In this document: piece by piece, positions 17,026 through 25,899 of the stretch
How the letters are laid out: the number at the start of each line of letters is the position of its first letter
Numbering within the stretch: position 1 is the stretch's first letter
Program-made: the position numbers and the translations under genes
The notes under the pieces: model-generated
The model's database searches: none
What the model saw: only the letters and a program-made list of their open reading frames with translations
Told to the model about the DNA's origin: nothing
Source: Tidjanibacter sp.
GTDB lineage: Bacteria > Bacteroidota > Bacteroidia > Bacteroidales > Rikenellaceae
Assembly (NCBI GenBank): GCA_017503805.1
Contig: JAFVSJ010000005.1
Coordinates: 62,001-126,000 of the forward strand
Length of the DNA stretch: 64,000 nucleotides
Direction of reading: 5' to 3'

Positions 17026-17697
17026 ATGGCAAAATTCAATAAAATGGCCGTTATGGCGGCTATGCAGAAGAGTGCGATGGTCCCCGTTTTCTACGATGCC
17101 GACATCGATGTGGCCAAAAATGTACTCAAGGCTTGCTATGAGGGTGGCGTGAGGGTATTTGAGTTTACCAACCGTGGTGACTTCGCTGCCGACATCTTCG
17201 CCGAACTTATGAAGTTCTCACTCAAGGAGTGTCCCGAGATGATTCTCGGAGTGGGCTCTATTGTGGATGCCCCCACAGCTGCGCTCTACATTCAATATGG
17301 TGCCAACTTCGTTGTAGGCCCCTGTATGAACGATGAGGTTGCTAAACTCTGCAATCGCCACCTCGTGCCCTATGTTCCCGGTTGTGGAACGGTTACAGAG
17401 ATTAGCCACGCACAAGAGATGGGGTGCGATGTGACCAAGATTTTCCCCGCAGGTTGCGTTGGCGGTCCCGACTTCGTGAAGAACATCAAAGCCCCCCTGC
17501 CTTGGAGTAACATTATGGCTACAGGTGCCGTTGAGCCTACGGAAGATAACCTCAAGGCGTGGTTTGCAGCAGGCGTATTCTGCGTTGGTATGGGCTCCAA
17601 GCTCTTCCCCAAAGCAGAACTCAAAGCCGGTAATTGGCAGGCTGTGACCGATAAGTGTCGCGAGGCTTTGGCAATCGTAGAAGCCGTAAGAAAGTAA
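17026..17697 (+). CDS. eda: KDPG/KHG aldolase
   Basis: The 223-residue class I aldolase cleaves 2-keto-3-deoxy-6-phosphogluconate to pyruvate and glyceraldehyde-3-phosphate. The general acid/base Glu is in RVFEFTNRGD, the Schiff-base Lys in VTKIFPAG, and the phosphate loop in IMATGAVEPTEDN. It follows kdgK and precedes kduI, completing the lower part of the 4-deoxy-uronate route. Confidence 0.95.
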   Translation: MAKFNKMAVMAAMQKSAMVPVFYDADIDVAKNVLKACYEGGVRVFEFTNRGDFAADIFAELMKFSLKECPEMILGVGSIVDAPTAALYIQYGANFVVGPCMNDEVAKLCNRHLVPYVPGCGTVTEISHAQEMGCDVTKIFPAGCVGGPDFVKNIKAPLPWSNIMATGAVEPTEDNLKAWFAAGVFCVGMGSKLFPKAELKAGNWQAVTDKCREALAIVEAVRK

Positions 17698-17736
17698 TTG
17701 TCTATTAACACGATAATCAATCATAAGCAAAATAGT

Positions 17737-18582
17737 ATGAAAACAAATTACGAAATCAGATATGCAGCCCATCCGGAGGATGCAAAAAGCTATGATACCA
17801 AACGTCTGCGTCGCGACTTCCTCATCGAGACACTCTTTGTGGCCAATGAGGTCAATATGGTCTATTCTATGTACGACCGTATGGTTGTAGGTGGTGCAAT
17901 GCCCGTAGGTGAGAGTCTTAAACTCGAGGCCATCGATCCTCTCAAAGCACCCTATTTCCTCACCCGCCGAGAGTTGGGTATCTACAACGTAGGTCAGGGT
18001 AGAGGCGTTGTCAGAGTTGGTGACAAATGCTATGAACTCGATTTCAAGGAGGCTCTCTATCTTGGTTCGGGTGACCGTGAGGTCTATTTCGAGAGTGTCG
18101 ATGAAAATGTGCCCGCCAAGTTCTACTTCAATTCTCTGACGGCCCATCGTAACTATCCCGATCAGAAGGTAACCAAGGAGAATGCAATCGTGGCTCATAT
18201 GGGTTCACTCGAGGGCTCCAATGACCGCAATATCAATAAGATGCTCGTTAATCAGGTGTTGCCCACCTGCCAGCTCCAGATGGGTATGACCGAGCTTGCT
18301 CCCGGTAGCGTTTGGAATACTATGCCTGCACACACCCACTCGCGTCGTATGGAGGCATATTTTTACTTCGACATTCCCGAGGATCACGCAATTTGCCACT
18401 TTATGGGTGAGGTGGATGAGACTCGCCATATCTGGATGAAAGGTGATCAGGCTGTGCTCTCGCCCGAGTGGAGCATCCATTCGGCTGCGGCTACCCATAA
18501 CTACACCTTCATTTGGGGTATGGGAGGCGAGAACCTCGACTACGGCGATCAGGACTTTTCGCTCATTACAGACCTCAAATAG
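17737..18582 (+). CDS. kduI: 5-keto-4-deoxyuronate isomerase
   Basis: KduI (281 residues, the usual length) converts 5-keto-4-deoxyuronate, the spontaneous product of unsaturated uronic acids, to 3-deoxy-D-glycero-2,5-hexodiulosonate. It is a zinc cupin; the metal ligands are visible in MPAHTHSRRMEAY (two His and the Glu) and in the later His of EWSIHSAAATHNY. I chose the ATG at 17737, giving MKTNYEIRYAAHPEDAK; a TTG 39 bases upstream would add an unconserved tail. It sits between eda and kduD. Confidence 0.96.
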   Translation: MKTNYEIRYAAHPEDAKSYDTKRLRRDFLIETLFVANEVNMVYSMYDRMVVGGAMPVGESLKLEAIDPLKAPYFLTRRELGIYNVGQGRGVVRVGDKCYELDFKEALYLGSGDREVYFESVDENVPAKFYFNSLTAHRNYPDQKVTKENAIVAHMGSLEGSNDRNINKMLVNQVLPTCQLQMGMTELAPGSVWNTMPAHTHSRRMEAYFYFDIPEDHAICHFMGEVDETRHIWMKGDQAVLSPEWSIHSAAATHNYTFIWGMGGENLDYGDQDFSLITDLK

Positions 18583-18591
18583 TGTACGACT

Positions 18592-19389
18592 ATGAAGGCT
18601 AATTTTTCGCTCGAAGGAAAGGTAGCACTTGTGACAGGTGCGGCCTACGGAATAGGTTTTGCCATCGCGGAGGCTCTTGCTTCGGCAGGTGCGAAGATTG
18701 CGTTCAACTGCCGTTCGCAGCACCATCTTGATGAGGCGCTCAAGGAGTATGAAGCCAAGGGTATAGAGGCTCGTGGCTACATCTGCGATGTGACAGATGA
18801 GGAGGGTGTGAAGGCTATGGTAGCCGACATCGCAACCGAACTCGGCACGGTGGATATTCTCGTAAACAATGCTGGCATCATCAAACGTATCCCTATGCAC
18901 GAGATGACTACCGAGGAGTTTCGTCAGGTGATTGATATCGACCTCACGGCGGCATTTATTATGTCCAAAGCAGTTATCCCTGCGATGATTGAGAAAGGTG
19001 GCGGTAAGATTATCAATATCTGCTCGATGATGTCGGAACTCGGACGTGAAACCGTGTCGGCCTACGCAGCCGCCAAAGGTGGACTCAAGATGCTCACTCG
19101 CAACATTGCAAGCGAATATGGCGAGTATAATATTCAGTGCAACGGCATCGGCCCCGGTTATATCGCCACGCCCCAGACGGCACCCTTAAGGGAGTTGCAG
19201 CCCGATGGCGAGCGCCATCCTTTCGATAAGTTTATCATCTCCAAGACTCCCGCAGCACGTTGGGGTACTCCCGAGGACCTTATGGGCCCCGCAATCTTCC
19301 TCGCTTCAGAGGCATCTAATTTCATCAATGGTCACATCCTCTATGTGGATGGAGGTATCTTGGCATACATCGGAAAACAACCTAAATAG
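18592..19389 (+). CDS. kduD: 2-deoxy-D-gluconate 3-dehydrogenase / 2,5-diketo-3-deoxygluconate reductase (SDR)
   Basis: This classical short-chain dehydrogenase of 265 residues has the cofactor motif TGAAYGIG near residue 16, LVNNAGI near 92, and the catalytic SAYAAAKGG (Tyr-x3-Lys) near 157. By position after kduI it reduces 3-deoxy-2,5-hexodiulosonate to 2-keto-3-deoxygluconate, the substrate of KdgK. Gluconate 5-dehydrogenase is the main alternative on sequence alone. It lies 9 bases after kduI. Confidence 0.94.
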   Translation: MKANFSLEGKVALVTGAAYGIGFAIAEALASAGAKIAFNCRSQHHLDEALKEYEAKGIEARGYICDVTDEEGVKAMVADIATELGTVDILVNNAGIIKRIPMHEMTTEEFRQVIDIDLTAAFIMSKAVIPAMIEKGGGKIINICSMMSELGRETVSAYAAAKGGLKMLTRNIASEYGEYNIQCNGIGPGYIATPQTAPLRELQPDGERHPFDKFIISKTPAARWGTPEDLMGPAIFLASEASNFINGHILYVDGGILAYIGKQPK

Positions 19390-19396
19390 AGATACT

Positions 19397-20641
19397 ATGA
19401 AACATAGACTACTGACACTGCTTTTGGCTACATTCGCATTAGTCGGATGTGAGCAGATTCGTGATGAGATTATCGTCGACAACAAGAGTGATCTCGCTCG
19501 TGTTGGTGAGATTGTCGAGGTAGACGCAACTCGCTTTGGTATTGAGGAGGGTAAGAATTTCGTTGTCCGCAACGAGGCCGACCAGATTGTGCCCTCACAA
19601 CTTACACACGATGGTAAACTCATCTTTGCTTGTGATTTGGAGGCAGGTGCAACAGCACATTACACTGTTGTGAAAGAGGATTTGCAGATGAAAATGCAAA
19701 CCTATGCCTGCGGTCGTGTTTACCCCGAAAGGGTGGATGATATGGCTTGGGAGAGCGATCTGATAGCTTTCCGTGCCTATGGTCCTGCCTTGCAGAGGAG
19801 TGGTGAAAGAGCGTTTGGCTACGACGTGTGGTTGAAAAATAATACCGACCTGCCCGTTGTGGAAGAGCGCTACAATAAGGAACTTAATCCCGAAACCAAG
19901 GCCCGTATTGCCGAACTTCGCAAAACAGATGCTGCAGCCGCCGATGAGCTTGCTGCCTCCGTTTCGTATCACAACGACCACGGCAACGGTATGGATGCCT
20001 ACAAAGTAGGTCCTACTCTCGGAGGCGGTGCTACTGCCATCATTGACGGCAGGCGCATTATCTATCCCTACTGCTGGGCAGAGTGCGAGATACTCGACAA
20101 TGGCCCACTGCGTTTCACCGCTCGCCTTACCTATAATCCTACCGAGGTGGACGACGTGGAACTCACAGAGGTGCGCACAATCTCCATTGATAAGGGCTCC
20201 TTCCTTAATGAAACCACCGTTGTCTATAATGCTGATGTGGAGAAAGATGTGGAGGTTATGTCGGGTATAGTACTTCACGAAAAGCAGCCTCGCACAACCT
20301 ATTGTGCAGAGGATGGCTACGTGACCTACGCCGAGCCTGTAGAGGCCCCCGATGGTGGCGAACTCTACTTGGCAATGCTCTTCCCCAAGGCTTGGGATGG
20401 CGCAGAGAATCGTCTTTGGAAACTCTTTGATGAGAAGCCTGCAGGTACGTACGGCCACGCAGCAGTATATAATAAGGTGCGTACAGGCGAGGAACTCACC
20501 TACTATTGGGGTGCTCTTTGGAATAAATCTACTCTCGTAGATGTTCCCGATAAAGAGGCTTTCGACAAGATAATGGCCGATGTGGCAGCTGCTAAAAAGT
20601 GCCCACTTGAGGTGACGACCATCGTCTATGAGAGAAACTAA
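19397..20641 (+). CDS. DUF4861-family lipoprotein
   Basis: The 414-residue protein begins MKHRLLTLLLATFALVGCEQ, a lipoprotein signal with Cys18, so it lies in the periplasm or on the outer membrane. The body looks like the DUF4861 family, whose members often occur with uronate and pectin-product genes in Bacteroidetes; no biochemical role is known to me. Aromatic and acidic residues cluster at YPERVDDMAWESDLIAFRAYG and HNDHGNGMDAYKVG, which would suit a sugar site, but this is inference. I chose the ATG at 19397, 7 bases after kduD; earlier in-frame starts lie inside kduD. Confidence 0.85.
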   Translation: MKHRLLTLLLATFALVGCEQIRDEIIVDNKSDLARVGEIVEVDATRFGIEEGKNFVVRNEADQIVPSQLTHDGKLIFACDLEAGATAHYTVVKEDLQMKMQTYACGRVYPERVDDMAWESDLIAFRAYGPALQRSGERAFGYDVWLKNNTDLPVVEERYNKELNPETKARIAELRKTDAAAADELAASVSYHNDHGNGMDAYKVGPTLGGGATAIIDGRRIIYPYCWAECEILDNGPLRFTARLTYNPTEVDDVELTEVRTISIDKGSFLNETTVVYNADVEKDVEVMSGIVLHEKQPRTTYCAEDGYVTYAEPVEAPDGGELYLAMLFPKAWDGAENRLWKLFDEKPAGTYGHAAVYNKVRTGEELTYYWGALWNKSTLVDVPDKEAFDKIMADVAAAKKCPLEVTTIVYERN

Positions 20642-20672
20642 TCAGATGTCTAACAAATACTAACGTTTTCAA

Positions 20673-22106
20673 ATGGCTAACATTCAAACTGGTCGCAAAA
20701 CCAACTACCGTTGGGTGATTTGCGCAATGTTGTTCTTCGCAACAACAGTCAACTACCTCGATCGTCAGGTGCTTTCGCTTACATTCGAGGACTTTATCCG
20801 CCCCGAATTCCACTGGACTGATTCGGACTATGGTGATATTACAGGTATATTCTCGCTCTTCTATGCCGTAGCAATGCTTTTTGCAGGCCGTTTCGTGGAT
20901 TGGCTCGATACAAAGAAGGGCTATATGTGGAGCATTGGCATCTGGTCGTTTGGTGCTTGCATCCACGCAGTTTGCGGTATCGTAACCGAGAATATGGTGG
21001 GAGTTGAGAATCTTGCACTCGTTGACAATGCCGAGCTCGTTGCGCGCATCGCCCTCATCAGTTCTACATTCTTCATCATCGCACGTTGCGTGCTTGCACT
21101 TGGTGAGGCGGGTAACTTCCCCGCAGCTATCAAGGCGACCGCTGAGTACTTCCCCAAACGTGACCGTGCCTTTGCAACCAGCATTTTCAATGCCGGCTCG
21201 ACAATCGGTGCTCTCATCGCTCCCTTCTGCATTCCCCCCTTGGCTGCCAAATTTGGCTGGGAGATGGCATTCATCATCATCGGTGCCCTCGGTTTCATTT
21301 GGATGGGATTCTGGCAGTTTATCTACAAGAAACCCGAGAAGAACCCCAAAGTAAACGAGGCGGAGCTTGCATATATCCTCTCCGATGAGGTTGAGCAGAA
21401 ACCCGCAAAGGAGGAGACTGCTGCTGCCAAAGAGCCCAAAACATCGCTCTGGAGCGCATTTAAGTATCGTCAGACTTGGGCCTTTATCGTTGGTAAGTTT
21501 ATGACCGATGGTGTATGGTGGTTCTTCCTCTTCTGGATGCCTTCCTACCTCAAGACTACCTATGGTCTTGCTTCGACCGATATCCGTTTCCAGCTTGCCC
21601 TTGGCGTTCTTTACCTCATCGTGATGATTTCTATCGCAGGTGGTTATCTGCCCACACTCTTTGTGGATAAGAAGAAAATGGAGCCCTATTCGGGTCGTAT
21701 GTTGGCAATGCTTATCTTTGCATTCTTCCCCCTTGTGGCTCTTGCGGCTCAGCCTTTGGCGCACATCTCGATGTGGTGGCCCGTTGTACTCATCGGTATC
21801 GCCGGTGCAGCGCATCAGGCTTGGAGCGCGAACCTCTTCTCGACTATCGGCGATATGTTCCCCAAGAGTATGATTGCTACCGTAACAGGTATTGGTGGTA
21901 TGGCCGGTGGTATCGGCTCGTTCCTCATTCAGAAGAGCGCTGGTGCTCTCTTCGACTATAGCGACAGCGTAGGTATGGTTCTCTTCGGATTTGAGGGCAA
22001 GGAGGCCGGTTATATGATTATGTTCTCCTTCTGTGCTGTGGCTTACCTGATCGGTTGGATTGTTATGAAAGTATTGGTTCCCAAATACTCGCCCATCAAA
22101 CTCTAA
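20673..22106 (+). CDS. MFS transporter, hexuronate (ExuT)-like
   Basis: This is a 477-residue major facilitator with 12 predicted spans and the anion:cation symporter-type opening NYLDRQVLSLTFEDF (26-40). A soluble, Glu/Lys-rich loop (about 215-260) divides the two halves. It resembles ExuT and related hexuronate/aldonate carriers. As the last gene of the kdu operon it probably brings uronates or their unsaturated products through the inner membrane. The exact substrate cannot be deduced. Confidence 0.92.
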   Translation: MANIQTGRKTNYRWVICAMLFFATTVNYLDRQVLSLTFEDFIRPEFHWTDSDYGDITGIFSLFYAVAMLFAGRFVDWLDTKKGYMWSIGIWSFGACIHAVCGIVTENMVGVENLALVDNAELVARIALISSTFFIIARCVLALGEAGNFPAAIKATAEYFPKRDRAFATSIFNAGSTIGALIAPFCIPPLAAKFGWEMAFIIIGALGFIWMGFWQFIYKKPEKNPKVNEAELAYILSDEVEQKPAKEETAAAKEPKTSLWSAFKYRQTWAFIVGKFMTDGVWWFFLFWMPSYLKTTYGLASTDIRFQLALGVLYLIVMISIAGGYLPTLFVDKKKMEPYSGRMLAMLIFAFFPLVALAAQPLAHISMWWPVVLIGIAGAAHQAWSANLFSTIGDMFPKSMIATVTGIGGMAGGIGSFLIQKSAGALFDYSDSVGMVLFGFEGKEAGYMIMFSFCAVAYLIGWIVMKVLVPKYSPIKL

Positions 22107-22120
22107 TGAGAGGGTGCATT

Positions 22121-22162
22121 GAAAAGAGAGGGCCGGACTCCAAAGTCCGGCCCTCTCTTTTC
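22121..22162. terminator. Strong hairpin terminator (19-bp stem)
   Basis: Arms 22121-22139 and 22144-22162 are perfectly complementary around a CCAA loop, with A-rich and T-rich ends. It separates the convergent MFS and ompH genes and can act in both directions. Confidence 0.92.
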
Positions 22163-22164
22163 AA

Positions 22165-22198
22165 CTCTATTACGCTGCGTTATGCGGCTCTAATAGAG
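22165..22198. repeat. Second hairpin beside the terminator
   Basis: CTCTATTA (22165-22172) pairs with TAATAGAG (22191-22198), and the interior GCTGCG/TGCGGC can pair with two wobbles. No T-run follows. It lies in the 3' untranslated part of the ompH operon, between its stop and the 19-bp-stem terminator. Confidence 0.55.
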
Positions 22199-22207
22199 AT
22201 TTATTTG

Positions 22208-22753
22208 TTACTGCTGCTCTGCGGGAGTTGCGTTCTCGGGAATGCCGAGCTCTTTCCTTACGAGGGGAGCGATGTCGGTCATCTGGTTCTTGTCGTAGTA
22301 GGCAAGCGATGCGGCAGCCATATCGAAGATTGCAGTGTAACCACCCTCGGCAGCAATTTTGTCGATAGCGGCACGAGCTTTCTCAATCACAGGCTGCATC
22401 AGTTTGGCCTGCTGATTCTGCAAATCCTGCGAACCGGCTTTGCCAAGCTCCTCATAACGCTGCTGCAGGCTCATAAGCTCCTGCTCTTTGCTCTGGCGGA
22501 TAGCGTCGGAGTAGTTGGCCGAGTTTTTCTGGTACTCGAGTGCGCGGTTGTTATACTCTACCTGGATAATCTCGAGCTGCTCCTGCAACTCGGTCTGCAT
22601 CTTCTCAAGGCTTGCCTGAACGTCGGCAATCTCGGGCATAGTGAAGATGATCTCCTGCGAGTTGATGTAACCAAATTTGGGTTGAGCGTTGCTTGTGGTG
22701 GTGGCTGCGAAGAGTACCGCCAACGCAAGCGACAGTTTCATCATTAATTTCAT
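22208..22753 (-). CDS. OmpH/Skp-family periplasmic chaperone (second copy)
   Basis: The 181-residue protein has a signal peptide (MKLMMKLSLALAVLFAATTTSNA), the opening strand FGYINSQEIIFTMPE, and then long coiled-coil tentacles rich in Gln and Glu (about 45-125). A short beta segment (GGYTAIFDMAAASLAYYD) follows. Skp trimers hold unfolded outer-membrane proteins for BamA. It is the last gene of the uppS-bamA-ompH-ompH operon. It ends in a polar tail (ENATPAEQQ) that the other copy lacks. Confidence 0.93.
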   Translation of the reverse strand: MKLMMKLSLALAVLFAATTTSNAQPKFGYINSQEIIFTMPEIADVQASLEKMQTELQEQLEIIQVEYNNRALEYQKNSANYSDAIRQSKEQELMSLQQRYEELGKAGSQDLQNQQAKLMQPVIEKARAAIDKIAAEGGYTAIFDMAAASLAYYDKNQMTDIAPLVRKELGIPENATPAEQQ

Positions 22754-22779
22754 AAAAATGTTGTTTTTGATTTTGTTAT

Positions 22780-23283
22780 TTATTGTACGAGTTTAATTAT
22801 TGCATTTGTAACATCAATCTGCTGCGAGTAATAGGGCAGGGCGGTGGTGGCGATGTCGATGACCATCTGGTAGCCCATCATCTCGGCGTATTGCTTGATG
22901 GCTTTGGCTACTTTCTCGTGGAAGGGTTTGAGCAACTCCTCCTGTTTCTTGGTCACAACGCCATCGGAGCCAAATACGTTCTGCTGGTAGGTCGCAATCT
23001 TCTGTTCGTTCTGGATGATGTTGTTCTCCTCACGCTGTTGCTCCTCGAATGTGAGTCCGGCTTTGGCCACTATATAGTTTTGATACATCTCCTCAACTTT
23101 GGCGTAGGCCTCGTCGATATTCTCCTGATAGGTAGTGGCGAGTTTGTCAATCTCCTCTACAGCAGCTGCATAGGCGCTCATTGATTGGTATACTTTCTGA
23201 GTATTAACCACGGCGTAATTCTGTGCCGAGAGTGTCAGTGTAAATAAGGTGGCAACGATGCCCAAAATGATGCTCTTTTTCAT
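22780..23283 (-). CDS. OmpH/Skp-family periplasmic chaperone (first copy)
   Basis: The 167-residue protein opens with MKKSIILGIVATLFTLTLSAQ, then YAVVNTQKVYQSMSAY, a long coiled coil (about 45-125), and the closing MVIDIATTALPYYSQQIDVT. It is 18 bases downstream of bamA, as in most Bacteroidetes. It is a divergent paralogue of the next gene, and the two probably serve overlapping client sets. Confidence 0.93.
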   Translation of the reverse strand: MKKSIILGIVATLFTLTLSAQNYAVVNTQKVYQSMSAYAAAVEEIDKLATTYQENIDEAYAKVEEMYQNYIVAKAGLTFEEQQREENNIIQNEQKIATYQQNVFGSDGVVTKKQEELLKPFHEKVAKAIKQYAEMMGYQMVIDIATTALPYYSQQIDVTNAIIKLVQ

Positions 23284-23301
23284 AGTAATTAGTATTTTTA
23301 G

Positions 23302-25872
23302 TTAAAATTGTTGGCCGATGACGAAGTGGAATTGGCTGCCGCTTGCGTTGGAACTGCCGTAGGCTTTGTCGAAACCGTAGCCCCAGTCTATACCGAGCAG
23401 ACCGAATACGGGGAGGTAGATTCGCACACCTGCACCCAATGAACGTTTCAGCTCAAAGGGGTTGAAAGTTTTCCACGACAACCAACCATTACCAGCCTCT
23501 GCAAAGAGCAGTGCGTAAATCTGCGACTGAGGCTCCATAATAATCGGGTAACGCAACTCGGCGGTATATTTGCTATATACGTTTGCGTATGTGTAGTTGG
23601 TGCTGCTGGGCGTCAGCGCGCCATCCTCATAACCCCTGAGGGAGATGATATCTACACCATATACATTATATCCCGACATACCGTCACCACCGATGTCAAA
23701 TCCCTCGAAAGGCGATTGTTTGGCGGGGGTGTAGTTACCCAAGTAACCCATTTCTGCTCTTGTCATTACAACAAGTTTGCCATCATTGGTGAGGGGATAA
23801 TACCACTTGTAGCTCAATAACCACTTGTGATACTCAATCCATTTGTATTTCTCGGCATCACTCATTGCCGAGTAGTCTACATCCTTCTGGAAGAGCGAGT
23901 AGGGAGGTGTCAGTGTTAGCGAGAACGAGAACTCCGAACCTCGGCGAGGATAGATTGGAGAATCGGTTGAGTTGCGCGACAATAATGTGCGGAACGTGAA
24001 GATGTTAGCCCTGCCGTTGCTGATGAGGAAGTAGTTCCAATCCTTCATCTCATAAGCTTGGTAGGCAATCTCGTTATAGATTGTGAAGTATTGATCGGGC
24101 CACGAGAGCCTACGACCAAGACCTGCGCTCGCACCCATTGCGCGGAAGTACTGACCATTGTCAATCAGACCCGTGTAGGCCGAATAGTAGTTGGTGGTTT
24201 GCTCCGACCAATATGCGCCCAGAGTGAGCGAGTTGGGCTTCTTGCCACCAAGCCAAGGTTCGGTGAAGCTTGCCGAGAAGGAGCTATAGTATGTACCGTT
24301 GGTTTGACCTCGGATGGAGAGCTGTTGGTTATCACCCTGGGGATAGGGCCTCCAAGCATCCTTGTTGAAGAAATTGCGCATACTCATATTGGTAAATACC
24401 ACACCGAGTGAGCCTACGAACATACCGGCACCCCAACCACCACTAATTTCAAACTTGTCGGAGGCCTTCTCGCTCAACTGCCAATTGACATCTACGGCAT
24501 CGTTGGAGCCCATAACGGGGCGGATGTCGGGGCGAATCTGCGTCTCATCGAAGTGTCCCATAGCCGCCAACTGACGCATAGTCTGCATCAGCAGTGCGCG
24601 GTTATAGAGCTCTCCGGGGCGAGTGTAAATCTCCCTACGGATAACCTCATCGTTGACCTTGTTGTTACCCGTGATGCCGATGTTATTGAATCGGTACTGC
24701 TGGCCCTCGAAAATCTTAATCTCCAAGTCGATGCTGTCGGAGCCGATGATAATCTCGGTGGGGGATATTTGCGATGCCAAGTAACCCTCGTTCTGATAGA
24801 GAGCATTGACTGTCGATACATCCTCGGGGTCATCCTCTTTACCTACGCCAAGTCGCTCATAGAGAGTCTTTTTGTCGTAGGTGTCGCCTTTCTTCAGACC
24901 AAGAATGTTATTGAGGTGATCGGTGGAGTATTTGCTGTTACCAACCCATTTGATGTCGCGATAGTGGAACTGATTGCCCTCGTTGACCGTAATGGTCAGG
25001 CCGATGCGCTCGGGAGAAATGACATAGACAGAGTCACTGACAATCATTGCATTGCGATAACCTTTGGAATGGTAGAAATCGATGATGTTGTCGAAGTCCT
25101 CTTTGAGCTCGTCATCGCGGAGCTTGGTGTTGTGGAAGATATTGATGCTCTTCTGGTGAATCTTTTTCATCACCTTGCGGAGTTGTTTGTCTGTGAAAAC
25201 TTCGTTACCCTCAAAGTTAATCTCTCCGATACGAACCTTCTCGCGTTTGTCTACAACGAAAGTTACGTTCACCGCATTACGGATGACGCTATCGTTTTCG
25301 ATGCGGGGAGTGACCTCCACATTCCTCCAACCTTTGTGAATATAGTGGTCCTTGATTTGGTTTACCCTTTTCTCTATGTTGTAGTCGCTCAAAGTCTCCG
25401 AGCCGCGCTTGAGTTTCAAGTCCTCAATGAGGGTGTTTGTGGCACTCTTGCTGATGCCCTCAAACTGCCAACGGAAGATGCGGGGACGCTCGTCGAGAAG
25501 GATGGTCAGATCGACGCTGTCGCCTACGGGATTGGCCAAAATCTGAACATCCGAGAAATACTGCTTCGACCACAAACGCGAAATGGCGTTGGAAATCTCC
25601 CTGCCGGGAATCGAAATTTCATCACCCACGGCAAGGCCCGACGAATTGATCTGCAACTGTTTGTCGAGGAAGCGGATGCCCTCGGCGGTGATGTTGCGGA
25701 TGATGTATCGTTTGGGGGCTTGATAGTCGGCAATGGGGGCATTGCGATCTACTTTGAGCGTGTCATTCTGCTCTTCGGGAGCCTCTACGGCCACAATTTT
25801 GGGCTCCGTCTGGGCCCAAATGGCTGTGGCAGCCAAGAGCATAAATGTGAGTAGGAAAAATCTTCTATACAT
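23302..25872 (-). CDS. bamA: Outer membrane protein assembly factor BamA
   Basis: The 856 residues carry a signal peptide (MYRRFFLLTFMLLAATAIWAQ), about five POTRA repeats (about 50-460, for example RIGEINFEGNEVFTDKQLRKV and YRFNNIGITGNNKV) and a C-terminal Omp85 barrel with the lid motif SLRGYEDGALT and the terminal FHFVIGQQF. BamA inserts beta-barrel proteins into the outer membrane. It lies between uppS and the two ompH genes, its usual context in the phylum. Confidence 0.97.
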   Translation of the reverse strand: MYRRFFLLTFMLLAATAIWAQTEPKIVAVEAPEEQNDTLKVDRNAPIADYQAPKRYIIRNITAEGIRFLDKQLQINSSGLAVGDEISIPGREISNAISRLWSKQYFSDVQILANPVGDSVDLTILLDERPRIFRWQFEGISKSATNTLIEDLKLKRGSETLSDYNIEKRVNQIKDHYIHKGWRNVEVTPRIENDSVIRNAVNVTFVVDKREKVRIGEINFEGNEVFTDKQLRKVMKKIHQKSINIFHNTKLRDDELKEDFDNIIDFYHSKGYRNAMIVSDSVYVISPERIGLTITVNEGNQFHYRDIKWVGNSKYSTDHLNNILGLKKGDTYDKKTLYERLGVGKEDDPEDVSTVNALYQNEGYLASQISPTEIIIGSDSIDLEIKIFEGQQYRFNNIGITGNNKVNDEVIRREIYTRPGELYNRALLMQTMRQLAAMGHFDETQIRPDIRPVMGSNDAVDVNWQLSEKASDKFEISGGWGAGMFVGSLGVVFTNMSMRNFFNKDAWRPYPQGDNQQLSIRGQTNGTYYSSFSASFTEPWLGGKKPNSLTLGAYWSEQTTNYYSAYTGLIDNGQYFRAMGASAGLGRRLSWPDQYFTIYNEIAYQAYEMKDWNYFLISNGRANIFTFRTLLSRNSTDSPIYPRRGSEFSFSLTLTPPYSLFQKDVDYSAMSDAEKYKWIEYHKWLLSYKWYYPLTNDGKLVVMTRAEMGYLGNYTPAKQSPFEGFDIGGDGMSGYNVYGVDIISLRGYEDGALTPSSTNYTYANVYSKYTAELRYPIIMEPQSQIYALLFAEAGNGWLSWKTFNPFELKRSLGAGVRIYLPVFGLLGIDWGYGFDKAYGSSNASGSQFHFVIGQQF

Positions 25873-25899
25873 TTGGTTGGTACTATGTTTTCGTGTTTG

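Noticed and set aside
20592..21815. A 407-codon open frame antisense to the MFS transporter gene
   Set aside because: It is rich in Cys and His in a way typical of reversed membrane-protein codons and has no recognisable domain.
24553..25854. A 433-codon open frame antisense to bamA
   Set aside because: The bamA frame has signal peptide, POTRA repeats and barrel motifs; the reverse frame has none.
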